A stretch of 64,000 nucleotides of DNA from Pseudocercospora fijiensis CIRAD86 (GCF_000340215.1 NW_006921552.1:344487-408486), one strand, 5' to 3'. Positions 13,236-26,089 are shown, numbered from the stretch's first letter. The notes: generated by a model not told the origin, from the sequence alone. Program-made: numbers and translations.

Positions 13236-14340
13236 AATTAATACATCCGTTTCCTTAATTTGCTAGGGCATAGTAGTAGCTATACTTATATTAATCGTCT
13301 GTTAAAGTAGTAGCGCCTAGGCGATACGCTAGAATGCTTTAATCTATCCGGTAGCCTATAACGATCTTTCTAAGTCGAGCGTAGTGTTTCCGGCTTAGTC
13401 CGATAGGCTACTAATAGTAGTCTTTTCTTATATAGCTCGATTAGACGCTCTATATGTTACGACTGCGCTCCGCTAATATCTAGGTTCCTAGCACTTATAA
13501 CGTTTATTATTTGCCGTTCGCTACGTCTATTTTCCTATCTTTCTTGCCTTTTACGTTCGTTCCTAGTTCTCGCTCGCCGGTACCTACTACTTAGCTATTA
13601 GTTACGCCGTTATATAAGCTAGTATATATAAGTCCGATACCTAATCTCTCTCTCTTCCGTTACTCTTCGACTAGAGCCTAGTTTGTCGTACCCGTATTGC
13701 CTAATATTGCTATAGACGTATTTGCCGCCTACTAGTCCTCGTCTACCGCCTAGTATATCGTACCTATATCGCCTAATATTGCTCTAGACGTAGGGCTTTC
13801 TACGTATTCGCTAGAGCTATACTCGATATACGTAACTTAATACGACAATCTCTATCCTAATATTATTAGGAACTCGTTAGGGCCGTCGGGGTCGCGTAGT
13901 TATAGCGCTATTAAGCCGGAGTATTACGTAGACATATTTAGCTAGGACGGCCCTAGCTAAATGCTTAGATAGGGGGAGCGATAGCCGCGAGGCGGCGTCG
14001 GCTAAAGCCGGAGTGCCGACTATATAACGTATTATTAGCTCTGTTTGTTATAATATAATAATAAGCTCGCTAAGTATTCTAATTACACATTTCGCGTAGC
14101 TACGAGTACGAGCTTATAAATACCCCGCCGAGCCCGCCTTCCAATTATTCTTAGTAGCGTATACTTCCTTCCTCTGTATACTACTACGACCTAACAGTCC
14201 GTATCGGTAAGTCCTCGCTATCGCTATCGCTCTAGTTGGTTACTAACTATTCGCTTTAGACTTCTTCTAGTCGCTATAGTGTCTTAAAAAACGTTAACCC
14301 TAGCGTGTAGATTCCCTTACTCCCTAGATTGCAGCATTTA
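13236..14340. other. No recognisable gene
   Basis: RIP-mutated sequence with no coherent frame on either strand. The Helitron 3' terminus probably lies in or just before this stretch, but I could not identify a convincing terminal hairpin followed by CTRR. Confidence 0.5.
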
Positions 14341-15560
14341 GCCTAGTGCTATGTAGTACTGCTAGCTTTAGGGGTCTCCCTAGCGAAATCCGTAATCGTA
14401 TCTACTAGTTTGTACTAGGTCCGCCTAGCCGCCTTATCGCTCGCCCGAAGCCCGACCCCCGTCTTAATATATATCTGCTTAAACTATTCGATAGCCTTAA
14501 CTACAAGATTCGATAGGAGGTTGTTTCGATACTACTATAAGAGAACGTTATCTATATCGACTATCTCGAAGAGGTCGCTAGTCTAATTTGTAGAAACGAG
14601 AAGGCAGTAACCGAGACAAGCATTTTACGAGACTACTACCTACTTAGCACCTAGAGACTTCCGCATTTACGGTATCTTACTATTAGCCTACTCGAAGTCT
14701 ACTATCTCGGCTACTTCCTCGACTTAACCCGCTTTATATAGTCGTTTGTTTTACGTAATAAGAAGGCCGCTTTATAGAAGTAGGTTCGTCTATAGAAACT
14801 ACGCGAAATAAGGAGTGCTCTTAAGACACTTTAACTGTTTAAATGCACTATCCTAGCGGTAGCACTATGCTACTTTACCGAGTTTAGTAGTGTTACCGAG
14901 GTTAAAAGTTAGTGCGAGAAGGCTCTAGCTAATCTCTCTATTAGCTTCTATAAAGATATAAAAAGCCTAAAGGCGACAATTTAGTAGCAAGTAAGCGAGT
15001 AGATATAGGGCTAGCCTCGGGCTTATTATAGGTATCTGTTCGGCGTTTAGCGTATTATTCGATAATTAGTATATCTCTTTAGTTAGTTTTCCGGCGGCGT
15101 ACCCTACTATCGTATACAGTTCTAGACGTAGTAGTAGATATCTATAATCGACTATAGTTCGATCGATCTCTCTAATATCTTAAGGTTCTAGTTTCTTTAC
15201 TATTATTATAGTACTTAGGTCGTAGTACAACCCGATATCCCTCGATTATCCTCGCGACGGCCCGCCCTTATATTCGGCACTAGCTCGCGACTTTAATTAA
15301 GTTACGGGCCCTAGCTTGCCTTATAACTTAGCTTCGTAGCCGTAGGGAAATCCTTAGCTGTCTTATATAAAATACATCTGCTCTTCTACTATCTTTCGAA
15401 CTACGAACGACCTCTTCCGCTAACTACTATCTGCTACGCATTTAATATATTACTGTCTATATCTAATATAATTATATAATACGCCTCGAGCCTATACTAG
15501 TACTTAGAAGTCTTATGCTACTATTTTATCTTACCGCCGACCTTAACTAACTTGTACCTC
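14340..15560 (+). pseudogene. 2EXR/F-box-like protein relic
   Basis: A single frame of about 400 codons with only TAG/TAA interruptions. Near its N-terminus (14,367-14,430) it reads RGLPSEIRNRIYxFVLGPP, the LPxEIRNxIY signature of the fungal 2EXR/F-box-like family, which usually marks proteins of unknown substrate specificity. The remainder is helical and Leu-rich with aromatic C-terminal segments, as is common in that family. It lies directly upstream of and in the same orientation as the Argonaute relic. Family assignment rests on this one motif, so it is moderately secure; a function cannot be assigned. Confidence 0.6.
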
Positions 15561-15606
15561 TACCTACCTTACTATCCCCTAACCTTAACTAGTATAAGAA
15601 ATCGCA

Positions 15607-17640
15607 ATAGCTAGACTAGCGAAGGCCCGCGTTAATAAGGAGGCTAACCGCCGCTAGCCTACCGACGGCCGCTCTATTAACTCTAGTTCCGCCTTAGGTT
15701 CTACTTCTAGTACTACTACCTCGTCTTCCGGCTACGCTACTCGCTCGGTGCGCTCTAAGGTCTCTCGTGCCTCTATAGCTCTATCGCGCTCCCTTTGCGG
15801 TACCGCCTACAATAGCAATACCGACCTACTAGGCGCTACGCAACCCTACTATTTTAGCCGTAAAGCTAGATTCTAAGAAATTTAACTTCGACCTTAGTAT
15901 AGCCGGCTAGGCGACTGTCCGCGGTAACGAGGTGTCTACTCTGCCTCTACGCTAGGCCCCTTCTAAGATAGGTTAAGCCTATAAGGTCGGCCTAAATATA
16001 TACTATATAGAGAAGTTTCCTAACATTCCTATCTACTAGTTCGATATATAAATTAGTAACGGTATAGAGAAGCGTAGTATTATTAACGCTGTCTAGAACT
16101 CTAAGAAGGTCTAGGTAGAGATCGGTACTAGTACTATCTTCGACGGCAACAAGCTAGCTTAGTCTAGTCGTCCTATTATATGTAAAGTGCGGCTAATAGT
16201 TAACCTTGATAAGTAGAAGGGTCGTAAGCCGGGTAAGAACGGTCCTAATAAGTACCGCATTAACATCCGTTAGACTAATAAGGTTAGTTTCTAGCAATTA
16301 ATAGCCTACCTTTAGGGTAAGGCCTCGTTCGATAATACCTGCCTTAAGGCTATTGCCTTCGCCGACTACCTCCTCCGTTAGATACTATTACAACGCTATA
16401 TACCTATTAAGCGTATATACTTCGCTCGTAGTTAGACTCGGTCTATCTTAGGTAGCGGTGTCGAGGCTTTTAAGGGTATATACTAGTCTCTACGTATCGT
16501 TTACCTAGGCCGCCTTTCTATTAATATCGATATAGCTAACGGCACTTTCTAGACTACCGATATGCTTTATTAATCTACTGTTCTCGCCTATAGTGCTCGC
16601 GATATTAGCGACCTTATTACCGGTATTTAGCGCTAGGGGAAGAAGGGCAAGTATAGTATTAGTCTTAAGAAGTTCCGGAAGGTTCGCGTTATTGCTAAGT
16701 ACTATAGTTAGCAGAACGAGGAGGACTACTATATTAAGCGATTTATCTACTAGGACGCTAAGCAGTACAAGGTGCAGGTTACTAATCCTTCGGGCAATAA
16801 GGTAACTATCCCTATCTACGACTACTTCGCTAAGAAATACAATATCCGCCTATAGTACTTAGGCCTACCTCTTTCTAAGATAACTAAGGGTAAGAATACT
16901 ATTCTGCCGATAGAGGTTCTTCGAATTAAGGAGAATTAGCGATACGCCTTTAAGATAGATAAGCGTTAGATATCTAATATAATCAAATTTATAGTTACCG
17001 CCCCTCTATAGCGCTATACTAGCATTTAGTACGGTCTAGGCATACTAACTTAGGGTAACGACCCTGTCTTATAGAAGTATAGTGTTACTATTAACCTAAA
17101 TAAGACCGTAGTCGACGGCCGCGTTCTTCTAGCGCCTACCGACAAATTTAGTATTAGTAAGACTAAGCTAGGTACCTCTAGTCGCTAGGATCTAAAGGAC
17201 AAGCAATTCTTCTAGGTTAACCCTTGCCCGCTTAAGTCCTAGGCCGTCTTCGTTATTTCTAGTAGTAAGCCTAATAAGTCTACGATCGAGCGCTTTATCT
17301 AGGCCTTTATATAGGGCTATATTAGCTACGGCGGCAAGGACGAGAAGAAGTAGTAATAGCGCTAGCTATAGGTAAGGGCGTCGGCGATTAGGTTACCGCG
17401 GCTTAGAATGCCGCTAGCAACCTGTCTCAATTACGCCCGCAGATCCTCTTTTTTATCCTATCCGATAAGGACTCCTAGGTCTACGCCGAATTAGCCGCTA
17501 CGGCGTTATGTCTTAGTACGTATAATACTTATACGCTTAGAAGGCTTAGGCGCAGTACCTCTCTAACGTATATACAAAATTTAACGCTAAGCTAGGTAGT
17601 ACTATATACCGCGCTATTAAATCTTAAACTAGTAGACCTA
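15607..17640 (+). pseudogene. Argonaute relic, truncated before the PIWI catalytic residues
   Basis: Argonautes bind small RNAs and guide silencing (QDE-2 class in fungi). The frame opens with ATA (from ATG) at 15,607, giving a Ser-rich N-terminus, shifts near 15,875, then runs intact to about 17,350. Recognisable blocks: N domain (about 15,990-16,310), the linker motif KASFDNTCL (16,320-16,350), LGSGVEAFKGIY near 16,450, the PAZ region (16,600-16,830), the L2/MID entry (17,215-17,340), MID KDSxVYAE (about 17,468), and the PIWI start QYLSNVYTKFNAKLGS (about 17,550-17,600). It ends near 17,640, just before the position of the first catalytic Asp, where repeat C begins. Two more frameshifts lie near 17,380 and 17,530. 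No introns were evident in 1.5 kb. It cannot encode a slicer. Identification is secure. Confidence 0.93.
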
Positions 17641-17649
17641 ATAGTTTCT

Positions 17650-18208
17650 TCTAGTGCCTAATAGTTATGCTACGCCTAGTGCGCTATTACGATATACGTT
17701 ATAAAGAGAAGAAAATATAGGAGCTAGGTATTTGCGAGGGACGGTCCTAGCGAAAGGCGGGAACTCCCGTATCGCTAAGCCCTAGCGTAAATATTAATGC
17801 GCCTACGTACCCTTGCAACTTCTCCCTAGCCCTTCTGTAGCTACTTGCTACTATATAACTCTAGCATTCCCGCGGCGCTCGGAAATATAGCACTCTTTTA
17901 TTCTAGTATATCGCGCTTTAGACTAGCCCTATCGGTAGTAGGGCTAGAGGCTACTATCGTACGACTTAGCTATTATTATATAATAAGTAATAATAATACC
18001 TCCCTTGCTACTATAAAATTCTAACGTACTAGTAGAGAACACTACTTATACTATATTCGCCTACTCCTTAGAAAGTACGTAGTAAACTAGCTCTAGTTTC
18101 CTCCCGACGTAACGATACTACGCTTTTCGATAGTCCTAGGTAAGTCGGCCTAATTCTACGGTTAGCTATAGTTACCTACGTGTTAACGTATTATATATAG
18201 GCTCGTAT
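17650..18208. repeat. Dispersed repeat C, copy 1
   Basis: About 560 bp that match 39,294-39,870 in the same orientation, differing mostly by transitions. It includes a degenerate version of the 25-bp palindrome of repeat B (17,731-17,755). Its left edge abuts the truncated Argonaute. No coding frame was recognised; it may be a solo LTR or a non-autonomous element. Confidence 0.85.
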
Positions 18209-18994
18209 TTATAAGCCTCTCGCCGGCGGCGTAGGGATACCTTTCGTCTAATAGTCTAGCTACTAGTCCGATTGTTTATTCGTAGTACTAGGTATCCTAG
18301 GGCCGTCTATAAAGAATCTATTCCTCTATAGCCGTAGTCTCTTCTCGCTTAAGACTAAACTACTCCTAGCGAATAAACCTGTTTCTCGGCTCGAATTTAT
18401 ATACCCGGCACTTTGTCTATAGCGATATTAGTAAAGATCCTCGTTGTATATATCGGTAGGGTCGGAAATAAGGTTAATCTTATAAACCCTAGCCTTGCTA
18501 TTAGGGTAGTCTACAATCAATCCGGGATTGCAATCTAGATTAGCTTAGCAATTGAATCTAATCTAATCTAGCTTATTCCTACTAACTAAGTAATCTAATT
18601 CAAATCAATCCGGCCCCTTTCTAAAGCAGTCTAATTTAATCTAGCCCTTTTTAAAGCAATCTAATTTAATCTTAGGGCTAAAGGGCTAAATTAGGTAGGC
18701 TTAGCATTTTAATCTAATTCAATTTAGCTTATTCTTACTAATTAAGCAATCTAATCCAATCTAATCTAGGGGTCCTAGCAATCTATTTCAATTTAGGGGG
18801 GTCTAGATTGAGTAGATTAATTATAGACTATACTACTTGCTATAAGATCTATCGCTCTAGGTACTAGCCTCCCCTTATATATAGAGATTAGAAGGAACTT
18901 CCTAGGACGGTCTAGTCTATATATATAAATGTAGTCGCTAAGCAGACTTTATTAGCAAAGCTATAATTCCGATACTAGCGCCTAATTAGACTAG
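18209..18994. other. No gene; AT-rich aatctaatct-type degenerate repeats at 18,490-18,800
   Basis: Between 18,490 and 18,800 the motif caatctaat or aatctaatct recurs many times with spacing too irregular for a clean tandem array. No protein frame was found. Confidence 0.6.
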
Positions 18995-19370
18995 TCCCGG
19001 CGGGATTAATTAGAATTACGTATATACGACTTCGCCTACCTACCTAGTTAACGCTTCTTAAGGATATACTTAAGCCCGAGTCTCGTTAGTATTTGTATAG
19101 CCGTATTAAGGAGATAGAAACTAGTATTGCAAATAATACCCTATTTCGTAGCCTCTATAATCGCGCTGTATTAGAGCGTTACGCAATGTATATCTACTAC
19201 TCCTATACCGGGCCTAATCTAACTCTATATATAGCATATATAAGAGTTACCTATAGAGACTTAGTCTACTAGTGCTACTCTACCCGCTAGGAATAGACGC
19301 TTTTAAAAGGGGCGTTAGGCTTCGGACGAAGACTAATAATTCTTGCTATAATACTATAGAGGAATTCCTT
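18995..19370 (+). pseudogene. Unrecognised ORF fragment
   Basis: A frame of about 120 codons with few stops reads as a plausible Arg/Tyr/Leu-rich protein segment (for example NNTLFRSLYNRAVLERYAM near 19,130) and then breaks up. No domain recognised. It may be the remnant of a longer gene between repeat C and the Sir2 relic. Confidence 0.3.
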
Positions 19371-20850
19371 ATATAGCTTTTCTGTGTCGTCCTATAGTAG
19401 CTAATATAGTTCCGCGTTAGCTACCTAAATATAACTTAGCATCGTGCGTACTAGTGCGCTAGAAGATATACCTTCGTAGAGCAAATTAATAGCCTCTATA
19501 TTAGGGAACGCTAGCATTCCTTAGTCGTCTACGGTGTCTATTCGCCTCGTCTAAGTATTAAGTACGAGGTCGTAGAAGCGCCTATCCTCGATTCTATAGC
19601 CGAATGTATATAGCTTAGCTAGGAAGTTATACCGGAGCTAAATGCTTTAGTAGGTATTATCGAGAGGGCGGTCGGGCTTAATCCCTTAGGGAAACTCCGT
19701 ATCGATAGTATTCTCGTATATTACTACGATATATATATAGAGAGTATTATTATCGACGTCTCCTAGATCGAGCCCCGTATATCTATTCGATAGCTACTGC
19801 TCTAGAGCTAGATATCGCTTACGAAGAAGATATCGGTAGATAAAAAAGACTTCGTCTTAGCCGTATAGCTATACTATCTCTATTAAGAATCTATAGCGGT
19901 ACCGATTAGTATTACTACTAGAACCGGGTCTTTTACTCCTAACCGTAATCTTTTCGCTCTACGACGCTGCGACTAGACCTTATTTCTACTAGAGGGGCAG
20001 CTAATCGCAACGGCGTAAGCTTTAGCTGTATCTCTTCCTCCTACTTTCGTCCCCTCGTTTACCGTTTTTCTTATCGTTATCGTACATTTGTCGAAGCTCC
20101 TATCCCTCTTATATCCTAAGTTACGTTCGAAGGCTCTTACTAAGCGATATAGTTCTATAGGGCCCTCTCTTAATAAAACTAGTTGCGTAGTAGCAAATCT
20201 ATATAACTTGCAAGGTAAGTATAAGATTATAGGCCTAGCTATTACTATTAGGGATAAGAACCGGACAAGCTTCGACCTTAAGGGTTACCTTTAGCAAAGT
20301 CGAAATCGTTATAGTCTAGCTACGGTATGCGGATTTAGGAGGTTCTTATAGCCCGATATTTAGTAAAAGTACTCGAGCTTAGTATAACCTTGTCCTTGTC
20401 CGAACGTTACTAGGATACTCGTATCGGATATTGTTTGCTAATTATAGGCGCTAATCTAGGAGTAGGATTAGGGAGTGTATTACGGAGTATAGGCAACTGT
20501 TAGACTAGGGTATTATAGCTAGACATCCCTATTAGCTAATTTCTTTAGGCTTCGGCTATTAGTCTTTAACCGGGTAATTCGATCGATTGTGTATATATTA
20601 TACTACGGCTATAGGGTGCTGCCTATACTCGGGGGACACTCGGAGGGGCGATCGGGGTATAGGAATACCCCTTTAGCGGAGGCTCCTAGGATATAGCCTT
20701 CGAATCTCCCTTAATATATTAAATACTATACTACGCTTATAGCCCCGCTAACTACCCTAGGAGTAACGTTACTACGCACCTGTTCTATTTATTATCTAAC
20801 CTCGTATAGATATTTCGTAGCGACTAAAATTTAACTAGTCGGCCAAGTAA
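19371..20850. other. No confidently recognisable gene
   Basis: Fragments of open frame occur on the + strand, the longest at 20,088-20,294 (68 codons), but none resolves into a family I know and adjacent frames do not join. Confidence 0.45.
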
Positions 20851-22300
20851 CGGTTTCTATAGTAATACGGTAGCGTCCGTGTTTATAGTCTACGTTTCGC
20901 GGCGGCTAAGCCTCGATTACAAAACAAAACTTATATCGACGATATACTAGCAACTGTAAATACTCTTACTATCGACCTACCTAAGGTTTATAGGGCTAAT
21001 CCTAGGGCTAGTCGCAATATTTAGACTCTTATAGATATAATACGCTACTATCGAAAGATTATCGTTATTGCTAGGGCGGGTATCTCGACCGTAGTAGGAC
21101 ATATATAGCTAGTATATTAACGCAAAACGCCGCTAATATATGCTATAGTACCTGCTTATCGTTTAACTAGCGGTTACTATACTAGCGGTAGGCGCGACCT
21201 GTTTAACTCTAGCGTCTTCTTATCCGTTATAAGGACCTAGGAGTTTCTCGATATTATCGAAGACATCCGTACGAGATCCGATTACGCGACGCCTACGGTC
21301 TTCTACTACTAGGTAAACGAGCTCGCGGGCGAAGGCAGACTACTACGCCTCTATTCGCAAAACATCGATATACTCGATATATATACGAGTCTACCTAACT
21401 TACTTACGACTATACTACTTTAAAAGTTAAGTAATAGCGAGTAGCTACCGGTAATCAAACTATATAGCTACGTCGACTATAGCATTTATAGTAAGTGCGG
21501 GGTCTCTACGCCGGTCTTAGCTAGCAAATTTCGCAATATTTTAATACTTCCGGCTTATAATAGTTATAGCGCCTATTCTAGGCATAGTAGGGCGCTTACT
21601 AAAGGAGTAGCTAGACCGCGTATCGCTATGTACTAGGACTAGCTCTTAATAGACAGTAAAGCTATTATATAAGTAGAAGCCGAGGATAGCGACGCCGAGC
21701 CGGATAGTATAGTTATAGTTAGTACTAAGCTCGCCGTTCCTACTACGTATATCCTAACGACCTATTTTAATCGGATCGTCGGGTAACGAGGTAGCCCTCG
21801 GATCTAGATTAACTTTAATAGCCTATTATATCGGGATAGGATAGAATAGGACTTCGATATCTATAGAAATTGCGAGGTATTTATAGGGAAATTAATGCGT
21901 ATAATAAGATCTCTAGCTACTAGCCCTACTAAACCGAACCGGATTCTTTCCTTGTATAGTTCTTCGAAGTCGTAGATAGAAGTGCTCCTACGCCTAATAA
22001 CTAGGTCGATCGATATCGGATAGACCGACGATACTAGCCCTTAGAGTAATTTAGGACTCGATAACGCCTCTATTTTAGCAGTACCGTAGTACTAGCCGCC
22101 TAAAACGATGCTTAACTCCCTACCTTGCAAGCTCCCTTAGCGGCTACTAGTATCCGATTAGTACTTTAACTATATATTTTAGCTACCTATAGAGGAAATA
22201 GTTAGGCGCCGCCGTCTAGTAGCAACTCCTGCTCTACGTAGTATATAGTAGTTATTACCGCGGTCGCATAGCGGAAGTTAGATATATTATAGGCGTCGCG
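20850..22300 (+). pseudogene. Sir2-family NAD-dependent deacetylase relic (Hst3/Hst4-like)
   Basis: Sirtuins remove acyl groups from lysines, including histones. One frame from about 20,880 to 22,290 shows the family blocks in order: NAD-binding GAGIST now read as ARAGIST (21,070-21,090), a DLFNSSVF block (about 21,210), TPTVFYY (from a PTPFHH-like motif, about 21,290), RLLRLYSQNIDILD (about 21,335-21,380), the catalytic-His block now KLYSYVD (His to Tyr, about 21,460), a zinc-site remnant SKCG (about 21,495), RPRIAMY (about 21,618), VSTKLAVP near 21,720 and a C-terminal RGSPRIxINFN (about 21,790). The order and the RLLRLYSQNID block resemble the fungal Hst3/Hst4 branch. TAG/TAA stops and the lost His make it non-functional. 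No introns were seen. Confidence 0.85.
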
Positions 22301-22879
22301 TAGCTTACTATAACTAGATATAGGCCCTATATATAGACGTAGATAGATATCGTCCTAGAGAATAGTATATTAGATCTCGGTATACTTATCGCGATAACCT
22401 CTACTATTTTCTACGGCTGCAATTTATTGCTAGAAGCTTATATATCTCGCATTGTTAGTAGAACGTTGCCTCCGCCCTACCGAGCTATTATCCTTCGCGT
22501 AAGCCTATCTCGGTAGTAGGTTATATAGGTACTATTTATTATCTATACGGTACCGTACGCACGGTTCTAGGTGCGAGCGTAGAAGACCTAGTAGCGTAGC
22601 CCTATAGACGAAGCCGGGGATAGATAACGGCCTCTATTACTCTACCGTCCCTCTCTACGACGATTTTGTCTTAATTACCTACTACTATAACCGATAATCT
22701 ATCTAACGACCGCGGTTTATAACATCTATTAGCCGCTAGAAATTGTCGTAACGCTCCGGTCTCGTTCGCTTAGAGCTATAGAAGTGTTAGGGTTATATCT
22801 TTAACAATTATTCCGTATATTACTGATATATACTATAGCTACCGGAATTAGGCGTCGGGCTAAATCTAGTTCTTACGCA

Positions 22880-24190
22880 AAATTCTATCTACCGGCTTTA
22901 AGAACTTCCTAGATAGGCTCGGCGGTACGGATCGTATAGAATAGATAAGTAATAATAACCGGATAGATAGGAGGGTCTTAATCGCGTATAGTAAGAACGG
23001 TATTAACGTTAACCTTTAGTATCGTACGGGTTACGATATCCGAGTAGAGCCTTTATACTCGTCGAGTTAACTTTAAGCTCTATAGGCACCTCTTAAGAGA
23101 CCGATAATAGTCGTCGCCCGCGTTCTCTACTAGTAAGCAAATAGTCTCCGAGAGGACTAACTCCTCGAGCTCCTACTAAATTACGTTAGCTCGCTATATT
23201 AATATCTAGGCCTTCTACTCCTACTTACCCCCTAGTATAGATCGGTCGCATTTAGGTTAGATAGTATCTAGTATAAGAAGATTCTCCTTTCTACGTCCCG
23301 AGCCGACTCTATATAAGTAGTTAATAGAGAGTTATAGTAGGCAATCGCGGCTATACTATAGGCAATAGCCTATAGAATATATTGCTATATCTTAGCCCCC
23401 CGATATTCGTACGCTATAATACTATCGTATCGTTTAACTTGCACTATATACTAATTACTAACTAGTTTAAAAGTTTTATTAGGGATAAGGATTGTACTAC
23501 TATAGCTACGCGTTAGTTGCAATATTCGCGAGTAGATTGTAGCTCTAGCCTTTTATACTAGTCGATAGTCGATAAGATCTAACCTAAAGCCTCCGCTACT
23601 ATACTCGAGTCGTATTCTATCTCGAGCCGGCTCCGTACGACTACTAGTACACGTATCGCTATATCTTAGCTAGACTAAGATTCGTAAAGATATTAGGTTA
23701 GTAGAGTGTCTTTATAAAGAGAGGGGTACGATTACAGCCCTATAAGGTTCTCGATTACTTTTAGTAGGAGTTATATTAAACATTGTATAGGTCCCTACTC
23801 CTATTAATCCGCCGCCCGCGTTCGTCTTACGTAACTATCTCCGCGGAAGTCGGTATCTCGATTTCCCGATCTTCCGCGACGCGCCTAGCTAATTAATAAA
23901 TAACGCTACCTTTCGCGTCGTCCCGAGTAATACCGGTCTAGCTTCCTAGTATCTAGGCCCTTATAAAGTCTTCTATAGCGACTCCGCCGTACTAATATCG
24001 CTATAATTAGGTTACCTCTAGCCTCCGACCTCGTATACCTCTCCCTATCTAACTATCGCTATTATATTCCTAATACTAGCTCTCTTATCTAGTATACGTC
24101 GAGCGCTATATCGAGTACGACTAACTCGGGCGCTATCGAGGGCTTAGAGTATAGTACCTAGCGGCGAATAGCGTACGCGCTAGCGTTAAG
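22880..24190 (+). pseudogene. Unrecognised hydrophobic protein relic
   Basis: A single frame of about 430 codons with TAG/TAA interruptions. It has basic and Leu-rich segments, a PTPINPPPAFVLRNYLRG block near 23,790-23,850, and a hydrophobic stretch near the C-terminus (LTIAIIFLILALLSS, about 24,050) that could be a membrane helix. I recognise no family. It lies between the Sir2 relic and a 2EXR-like relic, all on the same strand. Confidence 0.4.
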
Positions 24191-24240
24191 AGTATCGCAG
24201 CTCCTTAGTAGCTTATCGTAACAACCGTATATAGCGTTAA

Positions 24241-25510
24241 AATGCTTAGGCCCGCTTTTTCGAACGATTGCTACCGGAGCTACGACTACGTATATACGAA
24301 GAAGTACTAGGTAGACGGGATGTTTATCTATAGCGCGACTCTAGGCCGGGACAACCGATTAGGAATACTTACTATTATAGCCTTCCGACTCCGGTACCTA
24401 TCGCCTCTACGAGTATATTTACTAACGCCGCTTTCCTAGAGCTATAGGTCGACTACTACGTACAATCGGTTAACGATCCGCTATAGTTTATACTCCTAGC
24501 TAGCTATCGACAAATCTATAATAAAGTATCCGAAATAGCGGTTACTACTAACCTCTAGATTATATATATATTCGCGTTTAAGCGCTTTATATCCTAGGTA
24601 ATCCTATACGCGCCTTACCTTATTTGCAAGTTTAAGCGTATCTGCTTAGTCCTTACTAGGGACTCTATAACATTCTATTACTAGTCTTTTATACGTAGTA
24701 GGATTAGGAAATTGACGGGTCTATACGAATTATAGGTACTTACGACACTTCCTATATATAGAATACTAACTTATACGAACGCTATCTCCGATAGTCTTAG
24801 AGTTCTATACGATTTCGCTATCCTTCCTCTATAGAAAGTGTCGGTTGTTATATAGTAGCGAGGTAGTAGCCGAGGGTTTAACTTACCGATATACTCTATA
24901 GATATCTTAAGGAGGACGGAGGAGGTACTACTATAGGATCCTAAGATTGTTATAAATAGACCCCGTAGTGGTTCGGTTTGCGAACCACAGAACGTATATG
25001 GTTTGGTTTCTTAGCGGTACCCCTCCGGTTTGGTTCCAGTTTGGTTTTTTACCCCGCTAGTCTAAGCCGGTTTCCGAGGAAATCCGACCAAACTGCGACG
25101 ATATGCGACGATATACGACGACCTCGGATCGGGTCCGGGGGCCCTATATTGCATACGCTATACGGTTGCATCTGTGTTTCAGGCTGTTTAGACGTGGTCC
25201 GGCGTGTTTTAGGTCGGGTTTTTATCTATAGCCGGCACGTGGCCGGCAAACCGGTCCGTGCACCGGTTTCTTAGCAAACCAAACCAAACCAAACCAGAAT
25301 TTCGGCTTAGCAAACCAAACTAAACCAACCCGGACTACTGCGGGGTCTAGTTATAAAAGCTTAGAACGACGAGCTATATAAAGCTAAGGCTAAAAAACAG
25401 GCTAAAGTTACTACGAAAGATACCATAGAGCTTAAGCGGCGATAGGATATACGGTCGAATTTAGGTCTACGGTCTCTATCGTCCTTGCGCTCGGCTCTTA
25501 GGGTATAAGG
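24241..25510 (+). pseudogene. Second 2EXR-like gene relic, split by a hAT-type MITE
   Basis: The frame begins near 24,250 with RFFERLLPELRLRIYEEVLG, a close match to the LPxELRxRIYE signature of the fungal 2EXR/F-box-like family, and continues as a mixed alpha/beta sequence to 24,956. A 393-bp MITE interrupts it. The same frame resumes after the second target duplication (25,358 onward) as a Lys/Ala-rich segment to about 25,510; ignoring the insert and one duplication leaves the frame continuous. In-frame stops are TAG/TAA from RIP. The function of this family is unknown. Confidence 0.6.
24949..25357. mobile_element. hAT-type MITE with 8-bp target duplication, not RIP-mutated
   Basis: The element proper is 24,957-25,349 (393 bp), flanked by exact 8-bp copies of gttataaa (24,949-24,956 and 25,350-25,357), the duplication length of hAT transposons. 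The terminal inverted repeats start TAGACCCCG(T/C)AGT and match at about 16 of the first 20 positions. Subterminal repeats of the type ggtttggttt on the left and aaccaaacc on the right are typical of hAT ends. Unlike its surroundings it is rich in CA and TG, so it inserted after RIP had stopped here or is single-copy. No transposase; the open frame across it looks incidental. Confidence 0.93.
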
Positions 25511-26089
25511 GCTAGGAAGGAAGAGGCTAGCTTTAGGGCAAGGTATTAAAGGCGACGACAACTTCTAGGGATACCGGTATATAGTCCTTTAACTATAACC
25601 TAGGGGAAAAGGTTGCAGACAGCGCGAAAGTAAGCTATACGGCAAAGGTAGATACCTAGAACGGTTCGAAGGTATATCGTAAGGAGAGGGGAGTCCGCGC
25701 TAAACGATAGTAGTACTATAGATTATAACTAGCGAGCATAGCGTAAAATAAACCCTTCGTTTCTAAGATAGTTTAAGGACTAAGAGGAGGAGGGATCTAC
25801 TCGCTAGTAGAGAATAATAGATAAGGTAGGTTAGTCGCCGACACTTATCGTATAGAGGGAGCTAGTAGAAGGTACCTTAGTAGCTTAGTCTAGAAGTATT
25901 AGTTAATTAGAATAATACTATTATTCGATAGTACCTCTTAGACAAACTTTCTACGCGGAGAGCTCTATCCTTATCTAATAGTAGAACTATCCTAGAAGGG
26001 CTAATATAGTATATTAGCGAAGAATAGTATTATATATTCTAGATATTAGGGTAAGTAGACGGAGACTATACTAGACATCGGCTACTAAG
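25511..26089. other. No recognisable gene
   Basis: RIP-mutated sequence between the 2EXR-like relic and the D half-repeat. Short open stretches on the + strand do not join into a recognisable protein. Confidence 0.4.

Noticed and set aside
16593..16805. 70-codon plus-strand open frame
   Set aside because: It overlaps the Argonaute PAZ region in a different frame, and the Argonaute frame is clearly the real one.
24978..25274. 98-codon open frame inside the hAT-type MITE
   Set aside because: The element is a 393-bp non-autonomous unit; the frame begins in the terminal repeats and has no recognisable motif. It is open mainly because the element is not RIP-mutated.
25361..25561. 66-codon minus-strand open frame
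   Set aside because: Antisense to the second 2EXR-like relic, whose + strand frame continues across the MITE.
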